64,000 nucleotides of DNA from Geomonas oryzisoli (GTDB lineage: Bacteria; Desulfobacterota; Desulfuromonadia; Geobacterales; Geobacteraceae), in contig NZ_CP076723.1 of NCBI RefSeq assembly GCF_018986915.1, forward strand, positions 2,203,501 to 2,267,500, written 5' to 3'. A program made the position numbers and the translations under genes. Below, in pieces: positions 18,101 to 23,886 of the stretch (position 1 is its first letter; each line of letters opens with the position of its first letter). Below the pieces are notes generated by a model. That model was not told the origin of the DNA, did no database searches, and saw nothing but the letters and a program-made list of their open reading frames with translations.

Positions 18101-18311
18101 CCGCGAGCGGATACGTTACCTGGTCCTCGACCACCTGCGGCGAACGGCCCGGGTAATCGGTGAAGACGATGACCTGGTTGTCGGAGAGATCCGGTATCGC
18201 GTCCACCGGCGTCTTGTACACGGCCCAGACGCCCCAGGCGATCAGCAGGGCGAACAGCATCAGCACTATCACCCGGTTGCGGGCGGAATATTCGATGATC
18301 TTTTCAATCAT
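15174..18311 (-). CDS. cusA: CusA/CzcA-family heavy-metal RND efflux pump
   Basis: 1045 residues, the usual length for this family. Features include the N-terminal helix (RNRVIVLMLFALLIAWGVWAVYKTPVDAIPDLSDNQVIVFTDYPGRSPQ pattern, residues about 10-60), the membrane segment IAIAIGVLVDAGVIMVENCYRHL and a second inner-membrane half ending near 1025. Methionines in LLYMPVTLP and INMLSTGVRTDLG agree with a monovalent-metal (Cu/Ag) CusA rather than a divalent CzcA, though I cannot align them here. It is proton-driven and expels metal through CusB and CusC, whose genes lie directly upstream. ATG 18311 follows the cusB stop by 33 bp. Confidence 0.93.
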   Translation of the reverse strand: MIEKIIEYSARNRVIVLMLFALLIAWGVWAVYKTPVDAIPDLSDNQVIVFTDYPGRSPQVVEDQVTYPLAVNLQGLPQVRAVRASSAFGFSMIYVIFEDKADIYWARTRVLERLNYAASLLPQGVVPTLGPDGTGVGHVFWYTLEGKGYDLEQLRTLQDWFVRYQLNTVPGVAEVASIGGFVREYQVDLDPNRLFAYNIKVGQVADAIKKSNNDVGGRLLEQADAEYLIRGRGYVKSTADLENIVVGADMRGTPIYVKNLGTVQLGGAIRRGMLDMNGQGEAVGGIVVMRYGENAKDVIDRVKEKIVSLEKGLPPGVKIMVSYDRSDLIERAIHTLKHSLIEESVVVSLVILVFLLHFQSALVIVLTLPIAVLISFITMKLMGVTSNIMSLGGIAIAIGVLVDAGVIMVENCYRHLSEMPPEERKEKRLDVIITSAKQVGRAIFFSLAIIILSFVPVFLLEGQEGKMFHPLAFTKTFSMMGSAFIAITLVPVLMYFLMRGKMPPESSNPVSSFFIKLYSPVIRWVLKWKKTTIALNVVALAIAIPMFMSIGSEFMPPLDEGSLLYMPVTLPNISINEAKRLIQVQDTVIKSVPEVEHVLGKVGRAETSTDPAPVSMFESIIILKPKEKWRPGVTKADIVAELDGKLQQIGVRNGWTQPIINRINMLSTGVRTDLGVKIFGSDLNVLKDLAVQAEGILKTVPGAADVVAERVTGGNYIDIDIDREAAARYGVSVGDIQEVISTALGGEMLSTSVEGRNRFPIRLRYMREMRSDIPSIQRILVSGMEGAQVPLSLVTKLKVSTGAPEINSEGGLLRSIVFLNVRGRDMGGFVNEAKTVLEKQMKLPPGYYVAWSGQWENQVRAKARLQMLVPAGILIIFILLYFTFHSALEASMVMLSVPFALVGGVYLVKLLGYNMSVAVWVGFIALYGIAVETGVVMVIYLHEALDRKLLKGAVTEQDIYDATFEGAVLRLRPKLMTVAVALLGLVPIMWSSGTGADVMKPIAAPMIGGMISSAVHVLIMTPVIFVLMKKHDLKKGKLKYSGMKH

Positions 18312-18344
18312 GTAAAACCTCAGTGCTCATAGTAATTCCAACAA

Positions 18345-19757
18345 CTACATCTTCATGTCGCCCATATCCATGCCGCCGCCCTTTTTCGGCGCGGCGGGTG
18401 CAGCCGGAGCGCCGTGGCCCTGGTGCTCGCCTGCTGCACCGGGAGCCGCAGGGGCCGCGGCGCCGGGAGCGGTAGCACCGCCGGCGTGCCCCTCGTGGCC
18501 ACCGCCGCCGCTGCCGCCGGCAAGCTGCGATTCGGAATCGATCAGGTAACCGCCCGAAGCCGCCACCTTGTCGCCCTGCTTCAGGCCGGACAGGATCTGC
18601 ACCTTGTCCCCGACGCGCGCACCCACCTGCACGTCGTGAGGCTCGAACATGCCGGGCTGGGACTCGACCCACACCACCTGGCGCTTGCCGGTGTCCATGA
18701 GCGCCGTGGTCGGCACCACCAGCGCGCTCCCCAGCGGCGCCTTGATGGAGGCGTTGACGAACATGTCCGGCTTCAGCTTGAGGCCGGGGTTCGCCAGTTC
18801 CACCCTCACCTTCACGGTGCGGGTCTTGGGATCGAGGAAGGGGTAGATGAAGGAGACGCGCCCGGCGAAGGTCTTGCCCGGGTACGACTGGGAGACGATC
18901 TCCACCCGCTGTCCCATCTTCACGAAGCTGAACTCGTTCTCGTACACCTCGACATCGACCCAGACGGTGGAGAGGTCGGCGATGTTGAAGAGCGGGTCCC
19001 CCATGTTGACGTACTGCCCTTCCTGGACCACCTTTTCGATCACCACGCCCGAAAGCGGCGTGTAGATGGGGAGCTTGATGTTCGGGTGCCCCGCCTTCTC
19101 CAGTCCCGCGATCTGCTCGTCCTTCACCCCCAGGAGTTTGAGCCTCTGGCGTGCCGAGGCAACCAGTCCCTCACCCCCCTGCGAGATGGCGTCGATGGTC
19201 GATTTCTTGAACTGCTCGCGGCTTCTCAGCGCCAGCAGGTATTCCTGCTGGGCGGCGACCAGGTCGGGCGAATAGATCTCCGCCACCGGCCTCCCCTTGG
19301 AAACGAAAGCGCCTACGGTGCTCACGTTGAGCTTGTCGATACGACCCGCCACCCAGGCGGTCACCTTGGCCTGCCTGGACTGGTCGTACTGCACGATACC
19401 GACCGCGTTGATCTCCTTGGACAGCGGTGCGTATTCGGCCGGCACCGTCGCCACGTTGGCCATGACCGATTGGGTCGGCGACAGCGAGACGTGCCCGAGC
19501 ATCTTCTGCTCCTCGGCGCTTGCCTGGGTCCCCTCCACCTTCTTGATCAGCTGCATGCCGCAGATCGGGCAGACCCCGGGCTTATCCTTGATGATGAAGG
19601 GGTGCATGGCGCAGGTGTAGAGCACCTGCGCCTGGGCGGCCTTTTCCTTGCCGGCCGGGGCCTGGAGCTTTTGCTGCCACAGGTAGTATCCTCCGCCGGC
19701 TGCCGCCGCTACCAGGATCAGGACGATGGGGATTGCGACCTTCACGCTTTTGTTCAT
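18345..19757 (-). CDS. cusB: CusB-type periplasmic adaptor with metal-binding N-domain and His/Met tail
   Basis: 470 residues from ATG 19757 (GAGG upstream; an earlier in-frame ATG would precede the membrane anchor). It has an N-terminal anchor helix (VAIPIVLILVAAAAGGGYYL), then a heavy-metal-binding domain near residues 45-75 (YTCAMHPFI... CPICGMQLI), then the hairpin and beta-barrel parts of membrane-fusion proteins (VTAWVAGRIDKLNV; GVVIEKVVQEGQYVNMGDPLF). The C-terminal 50 residues are Gly/Ala/Pro-rich with HEGHAGG, HQGHGAP and MDMGDMKM. It links CusA to CusC and probably hands metal to the pump. Confidence 0.92.
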   Translation of the reverse strand: MNKSVKVAIPIVLILVAAAAGGGYYLWQQKLQAPAGKEKAAQAQVLYTCAMHPFIIKDKPGVCPICGMQLIKKVEGTQASAEEQKMLGHVSLSPTQSVMANVATVPAEYAPLSKEINAVGIVQYDQSRQAKVTAWVAGRIDKLNVSTVGAFVSKGRPVAEIYSPDLVAAQQEYLLALRSREQFKKSTIDAISQGGEGLVASARQRLKLLGVKDEQIAGLEKAGHPNIKLPIYTPLSGVVIEKVVQEGQYVNMGDPLFNIADLSTVWVDVEVYENEFSFVKMGQRVEIVSQSYPGKTFAGRVSFIYPFLDPKTRTVKVRVELANPGLKLKPDMFVNASIKAPLGSALVVPTTALMDTGKRQVVWVESQPGMFEPHDVQVGARVGDKVQILSGLKQGDKVAASGGYLIDSESQLAGGSGGGGHEGHAGGATAPGAAAPAAPGAAGEHQGHGAPAAPAAPKKGGGMDMGDMKM

Positions 19758-19848
19758 GAGTAAATACCTCGCGGGGTAGAAATTAAATAAATTGCAGCGG
19801 TCAACGCGAAGAAACATGCTGCTTTTACAACATAATGTGCTGTCGCGT

Positions 19849-19935
19849 CCCCTCCCCCGGAGGGGGAGGGACAGAGAGGGGGATCGTTACCTTGGGGGCT
19901 CCCCCCTCCCAACCTCCCCCCTCCGGGGGGAGGAG
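19849..19935. repeat. GC-rich nested hairpin repeat, copy 1 (between cusC and cusB)
   Basis: Two G/C-run hairpins (CCCTCCCCC...GGAGGGGGAGGG and CCTCCCCCC...GGGGGGAGG) flank about 40 bp. Related blocks occur at 41579-41669 and 46710-46802. This copy lies inside the cusCBA transcription unit. Confidence 0.75.
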
Positions 19936-19941
19936 CTATAG

Positions 19942-21219
19942 CTACTGCAGATCCTTGCCGACCAGCGCTTCGAGCTGGGCCAGCTTCATCTGGTAATCCG
20001 CCATCGAGTCGTAGTATTCGCGCTCGTAATTGAAGAGGGTGACCCGGTTGTCCAAAAGGGTAAGGAAGTCGACCTTATTGACCCGGTAGCCGATCACCGC
20101 CGACTCAAGTGACTGCTCCGCCTGGGGGATGATGCCGGTGGTGTAGAGATCGATCAGCTTCCTGCGCCGCTCCATCTGAGCCAGGAGATCGTTGATCCCA
20201 GAGGAGATTGTGTTCCGCGTGCCGTTCAGCTCTTCGCTCGCCATGTTCACTTCCGAGCTCGACTCGGCCCTCATGGCGGCGCGGCGCTCCTTCTGGATGG
20301 GGAGGTTGAAGGTGACGCCCAGCGAGTACATGTCGGAACCGTCGCTCCCCATGGCCCTCTGACGCTGCATGTATTCGAAGGAGACGTTGAAGTCCGGGTA
20401 GGACTCCTTCTGCGCCAGCAGGTGCCCCACCCTTCCCTTCTCGATCTGTGCCTTCACCGACTTCAGTTGCGGCCGGTTCTCCTCGGCAATGTCGACCAAC
20501 TGTTCCGGCGTGTAGCTGAAGGGGGCCGGCTTGAAATCGGGAACGGCGCCGACCTTGGTGCTCTGGGGGCGGTTCAGCAGCGAGTTGAGACTAACCTCGA
20601 GGCTCCTGCGCTGCTGCTCCAGCGAGATCTTCATGTCCAGCATCTTCGAGCGTTCCAGGAGCGCCTTGTAGATATCCTGCTGCGCACCCTGCCCGACCGA
20701 GTACTTGGTCTGCGCCAGGGTGATGAAGTCGTCCAGGATCTTGATGTTCTTCTCGATGATGTCCAGCGATTTGTCGGTGAAATAGACCTGGTAGTAGGCT
20801 TCCCGCACCATGCGCGTCAGTTCGAGCTTGCGCTCCTCGACGCTCCAGCGGTAGCTTTCGGCCTCCGCGGCGGCGATGTCTTCTTTGAGCTTTCTCTTGC
20901 CGGCAAAGGGGATCTGCTGGCTGATGCCGACCACCTTCTGGGTCATGGAGTCCTTGTTGAAGCTCAGCGGATCGGTAACGATCATGTTCTGCAACTTGAA
21001 CATGATCATGGGATCCTCGAGGGCGCCCGCCTGCTTGATGCGGCTCTTGTACATCTCCCAGCGCGCCGAGGAGGACTTCAACTCCGGGTTGCTGGAAAGA
21101 GCGGTCTGCACGAGCTGATCGAGGTTTTCGGTGGCTGGTTTTGCGTCTTCTGCGAGAACCGCAGGGGCGGTCATCAGGATGGACAACAACAGGTACAGCG
21201 GAAAAAGCCGGTATTTCAT
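19942..21219 (-). CDS. cusC: TolC-family outer-membrane channel of the Cus system
   Basis: 425 residues from ATG 21219 (GGAG upstream), giving a signal peptide (LFPLYLLLSILMTAPAVLAE). Two OEP repeats are visible: helices from about 35 to 230 (LDQLVQTALSSNPELKSS; QISQQIPFAGKRKLKEDIAAAE) and from about 240 to 425 (LVDIAEENRPQLKSVKAQIEKG; ESAVIGYRVNKVDFLTLLDNRVTLF). It forms the outer-membrane exit duct of the efflux complex. It is the first gene of cusCBA; twin boxes and a sigma-54-like element lie upstream. Confidence 0.92.
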   Translation of the reverse strand: MKYRLFPLYLLLSILMTAPAVLAEDAKPATENLDQLVQTALSSNPELKSSSARWEMYKSRIKQAGALEDPMIMFKLQNMIVTDPLSFNKDSMTQKVVGISQQIPFAGKRKLKEDIAAAEAESYRWSVEERKLELTRMVREAYYQVYFTDKSLDIIEKNIKILDDFITLAQTKYSVGQGAQQDIYKALLERSKMLDMKISLEQQRRSLEVSLNSLLNRPQSTKVGAVPDFKPAPFSYTPEQLVDIAEENRPQLKSVKAQIEKGRVGHLLAQKESYPDFNVSFEYMQRQRAMGSDGSDMYSLGVTFNLPIQKERRAAMRAESSSEVNMASEELNGTRNTISSGINDLLAQMERRRKLIDLYTTGIIPQAEQSLESAVIGYRVNKVDFLTLLDNRVTLFNYEREYYDSMADYQMKLAQLEALVGKDLQ

Positions 21220-21260
21220 GGTGACTCCAGAAAACATGGCGATAGCTTTCACAACGTTTT

Positions 21261-21275
21261 ACACGATTCGTGCCG
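21261..21275 (-). promoter_or_regulatory. Sigma-54-like element upstream of cusC
   Basis: Minus strand CGGCACG, four bases, then GTGT: GG and GT ten bases apart, one mismatch from the -12 GC. It lies about 42 bp before the cusC ATG. A sigma-70 -10-like TATAAT (minus strand, 21358-21363) overlaps the enhancer box and is an alternative. Confidence 0.45.
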
Positions 21276-21332
21276 AGCCGTAAGTCACTGTTTTATCGAA
21301 CCTCACACATCGCACTGGTGAAGAAACGCGAA

Positions 21333-21361
21333 GGATATTCGGCACTAACAGTGGAATATTA
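21333..21361. promoter_or_regulatory. Twin GAATATTC-like boxes, 21-bp spacing (cusC)
   Basis: GGATATTC at 21333-21340 and GAATATTA at 21354-21361, each one mismatch from GAATATTC and 21 bp apart. The arrangement matches the boxes at 15143-15171 and 23620-23648. Confidence 0.5.
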
Positions 21362-21412
21362 TACACAGTTCGGCAGACTTTACTTTAGACTTGAGAAAAA
21401 CGGCACAAAAAG

Positions 21413-21463
21413 AAAAATCTGAAGAACACTTCGATAGAAGAAGTATGTGTTCCCCAGATTTTT
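21413..21463 (-). terminator. Terminator of the ABC exporter operon
   Basis: AAAAATCTG and CAGATTTTT form the base of a long hairpin with GAACAC / GTGTTC pairing further in. The A- and T-runs make it usable in both directions. It lies 26 bp after the stop of the ATPase gene and separates it from the cusC promoter. Confidence 0.8.
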
Positions 21464-21488
21464 CTATTATAGAGGATGTTAGGTCGCC

Positions 21489-22157
21489 CTAAGCGCTGAT
21501 CAAGCCATCCCTCAAGTGAATGGTTCTATCCGAATAAGCACCGTTCTCAGGGTTATGAGTAACCATCACCACGGTCTGGCCTGCCTCATTCAGTTGCCTG
21601 AACAGTGCCATGACCTCCTCGCTGGTCTTCGAATCGAGGTTCCCCGTTGGCTCGTCCGCAAGCAGGATGTGCGGGTTGTTGACGATGGCGCGCGCGATGG
21701 CGACACGTTCCTGCTCGCCGCCGGACAGCTGGTTGGGAAGCCGGTCCGTCTTGGCACCGAGGCCGACCCGCTCCAGCGCCTGGCGCGCGGCCTCCCGCTT
21801 GTCGGCGGTGCTCATCTTGACGATGGCCAACGGCAGCATCACGTTCTCAAGGGCGGTCAGGTACTGGATCAGGTGGAAGGACTGGAACACGAAGCCGAGG
21901 TTCTGGGCGCGGAAGTCAGCCAACTCCTCGCTCTTCAACTGGTACAGCTTCACCCCGGCCATCTCGACCTCGCCGCTGGTGGGGTGGTTCATCCCGCCCA
22001 GGACCGAAAGCAGGGTGCTCTTGCCAGAGCCGGACTGCCCCATGATGGTGATGAATTCGCCCGCCTCGATGGTGATGTCCACGCCGCGCAGCGCCTCTAC
22101 CAGGTCCGAGCCGGTCTGGTACTGCTTCTTCACGCTCTTCATTTCTATGATTGCCAT
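21489..22157 (-). CDS. ABC exporter ATP-binding protein, LolD/MacB type
   Basis: 222 residues with Walker A GQSGSGKST, signature LSGGEQ, Walker B ILLADEP and H-loop VMVTHN, plus the LolD/FtsE-like stretch FVFQSFHLIQYLTALENVMLPL. It supplies ATPase activity to the membrane protein encoded 11 bp upstream. MacB/LolD-type exporters act by mechanotransmission on periplasmic or membrane-bound substrates rather than by a transmembrane channel. Its place between copA and cusC suggests a role in copper stress, for example handling a periplasmic or lipoprotein substrate. The substrate is unknown. Confidence 0.9.
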   Translation of the reverse strand: MAIIEMKSVKKQYQTGSDLVEALRGVDITIEAGEFITIMGQSGSGKSTLLSVLGGMNHPTSGEVEMAGVKLYQLKSEELADFRAQNLGFVFQSFHLIQYLTALENVMLPLAIVKMSTADKREAARQALERVGLGAKTDRLPNQLSGGEQERVAIARAIVNNPHILLADEPTGNLDSKTSEEVMALFRQLNEAGQTVVMVTHNPENGAYSDRTIHLRDGLISA

Positions 22158-22168
22158 ATCGTCCTCTT

Positions 22169-23329
22169 TTAAAGCGCCCGCAGGGCTTCGGTCGGGTCCA
22201 TTTTGCTGGCGTGCAGCGCGGGATACAGACTGGCCAGGATGCCTAAAAGCAGCGCCAGGGCTATCGAGCCGAAGGCGACGGTCGTGTCCCAGACCAGGTG
22301 GGCGTTCTTGGTTTCCGCCATGAACGGGAGCGCCAGCTTGGCCCCACCCATCCCGGCCGCGTAGCCGAGGACGCCGGCCAGAAGGCTCACCAGCGCGGCC
22401 TCCAGGAGGATGATCCGCATGATGTGGCTCTTTCTGAAGCCGATGGCGCGGAAGACGCCGATCTCGGTGGTGCGCTCGTTCACGCTCCCCATCATGGTCA
22501 CGAAGACGATGAGGGAGCCGATGAAGACGACGACGCTGGCCATGGCGTAGGAGAAGCGCTTGAACTGGTCCAGTGCCTTCAGGCGGCCCGCGACGACCTG
22601 CTGGATCGCGGAGACCTTGCTGTCAGGCAGCAACTCGGCAATCTGGTTCACCATGTCGCTGATGGGGCAACCGGAGCAAAGCGCCGCCACCTCGGCCATG
22701 GTGATTTTCCCTTCCTTGCCGAGAACCTTCTGCGCCTTGGGGAGCGCCATGAAGACGAGGGCATCGTCCTGCGACCCGGTCTGGTTCAGGACACCGGCCA
22801 CCTTGAACTGCTCACCCTTGATCTCGATGTTGTCGCCGGAGGTCACGTTGAGGGTGTTGGACGCGTCGCTGCCCAGCAGCACCTCGTTGTCAGCCTTGGG
22901 CTCGCTGCCGAAGATCTGCCACCACTGTTTCATCTTGAGCTCGGCGGCGAAATCGACGCCGACCAGCAGCACGTCGTGGCTGCCGACTTTCACCCCGCCC
23001 AGCACCTTGGGTGAGATGGAGGAGATGTTCTTGTTGTTCTTGATCTTGCGGACCTTGTCCAGGTCTTCCTCTTTGATTTCGCGCTGATCGAAGGTGACGC
23101 CGCCCAGGTTGATGCCGCCGTAGTTCATTGACAGGCCGTTACTCTGCGGCGTGATCAGGATGTTGGCGCCGAACTCGTCCATCTTCCTTTCGATGTCGGT
23201 GGACATGGAGCGGGTCAGGGTGACCAGGGTGACGATGGTGGCGATGCCTACCATGAGGCCGATGGTCAGAAAGGCCATCTTGGCCTTGCGACGCTTCAGG
23301 TTGTTGATCGAGATGGTGTGCAGTTTCAT
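22169..23329 (-). CDS. ABC exporter permease, MacB/FtsX fold, with periplasmic Cys pair
   Basis: 386 residues: N-terminal helix about 15-38 (AFLTIGLMVGIATIVTL), a large periplasmic domain about 45-265, then three C-terminal helices (VVFIGSLIVFVTMMGSV; LEAALVSLLAGVLGYAAG; AFGSIALALLLGILASLYPA), as in MacB. The periplasmic domain holds a CSGCP motif near residue 217, unusual for the family and possibly metal- or redox-active. It is the first gene of a two-gene operon with the ATPase, preceded by a 340-bp regulatory region with twin boxes. No adaptor or TolC gene accompanies it. Confidence 0.88.
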   Translation of the reverse strand: MKLHTISINNLKRRKAKMAFLTIGLMVGIATIVTLVTLTRSMSTDIERKMDEFGANILITPQSNGLSMNYGGINLGGVTFDQREIKEEDLDKVRKIKNNKNISSISPKVLGGVKVGSHDVLLVGVDFAAELKMKQWWQIFGSEPKADNEVLLGSDASNTLNVTSGDNIEIKGEQFKVAGVLNQTGSQDDALVFMALPKAQKVLGKEGKITMAEVAALCSGCPISDMVNQIAELLPDSKVSAIQQVVAGRLKALDQFKRFSYAMASVVVFIGSLIVFVTMMGSVNERTTEIGVFRAIGFRKSHIMRIILLEAALVSLLAGVLGYAAGMGGAKLALPFMAETKNAHLVWDTTVAFGSIALALLLGILASLYPALHASKMDPTEALRAL

Positions 23330-23364
23330 CGTGTCTCCGTGCTGCGGTGTCGATCGGTGCTATT

Positions 23365-23394
23365 GGGGGGGGCGAATGATTATTCGCCCATGTT
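23365..23394. repeat. GGGCGAAT palindrome, copy 1
   Basis: GGGCGAAT, four bases, ATTCGCCC at 23370-23389, in the leader of the ABC exporter operon. The same palindrome recurs at 26922, 38614 and 53504. Confidence 0.75.
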
Positions 23395-23469
23395 CGTATC
23401 CATTTCCCTGACGAGCCGCCCCTCCCCTCGCTAGGGAGGTCCATGACCGGGCAAGGGCGCTGCCGCGGG

Positions 23470-23510
23470 ACCGAGGAGGAGGAGCCCCGCGGCAGCTTAT
23501 GCAACGACTA
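23470..23510 (-). promoter_or_regulatory. Leader hairpin upstream of the ABC exporter operon
   Basis: GCTGCCGCGGG and CCCGCGGCAGC pair perfectly within the presumed 5' leader. There is no T-run, so it may be a structural or attenuator-like element rather than a terminator. No known riboswitch class was recognised. Confidence 0.35.
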
Positions 23511-23525
23511 CCGGCTACCTTTTAA

Positions 23526-23541
23526 TCAAGTGTCATGCCAA
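23526..23541 (-). promoter_or_regulatory. Sigma-54-like element before the ABC exporter operon
   Basis: Minus strand TTTGGCATG, then ACAC, then TTGA: GG and GA ten bases apart, one mismatch from the -12 GC. It lies about 80-110 bp downstream of the twin boxes at 23620-23648 and about 195 bp before the start codon, implying a long leader. Confidence 0.45.
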
Positions 23542-23619
23542 AGGTCGAGCGAAGGGGTAAGCCCCTGTAATCCCGTTGGAGCCCGGTGCCGGCGGCACGA
23601 CACGGTAACGTCCGCGGGG

Positions 23620-23651
23620 GAATATTCCACGTTCCCCGCAGAATATTCCAC
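23620..23651. promoter_or_regulatory. Twin GAATATTCCAC boxes, 21-bp spacing (ABC exporter)
   Basis: Identical GAATATTCCAC copies at 23620-23630 and 23641-23651, exactly 21 bp apart, so on the same face of the helix. They are the most perfect pair of this motif in the window. Confidence 0.6.
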
Positions 23652-23668
23652 ACACGGCCGCGACGCGG

Positions 23669-23884
23669 CTAGTTGCCTACCTCGTCGCTTCTGACCAGCT
23701 TCATGCCGCAGATCGAGCAATCGGCGGTCGGATCGTCGCTGGTGATCCAGGGGTGCATCGGGCAGGCATAGAGAGCGCCCTTGGCGGCAGGCTTGATGGT
23801 AGCCTTTTTGCCGAAAAAGAACCAGAGGTTGCCCGCTATCAGGGCGACTCCGCCGACGGTGACCAGTATTTGGGAAGTGTCCAT
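23669..23884 (-). CDS. Small membrane-anchored heavy-metal-binding protein
   Basis: 71 residues: a membrane helix (ILVTVGGVALIAGNLWFFFG) followed by a heavy-metal-binding domain, YACPMHPWITSD...CSICGMKLV, with Cys41, His44, Cys56 and Cys59 as likely ligands. The same domain occurs at the CusB N-terminus. The ATG lies 2 bp after the copA stop, so it belongs to the csoR-copA operon. It may pass Cu(I) to or from CopA at the membrane. The family is recognised; the exact role is inferred. Confidence 0.85.
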   Translation of the reverse strand: MDTSQILVTVGGVALIAGNLWFFFGKKATIKPAAKGALYACPMHPWITSDDPTADCSICGMKLVRSDEVGN

Positions 23885-23886
23885 GA

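Noticed and set aside
15177-18332. 1051-codon open frame on the plus strand opposite cusA
   Set aside because: Antisense shadow of a GC-rich gene: His/Asp/Arg-heavy composition, no domain, and cusA on the other strand is unmistakable.
23443-23694. Small plus-strand gene in the copper region
   Set aside because: It covers the twin boxes, sigma-54-like element and hairpin; no ribosome site and no domain.
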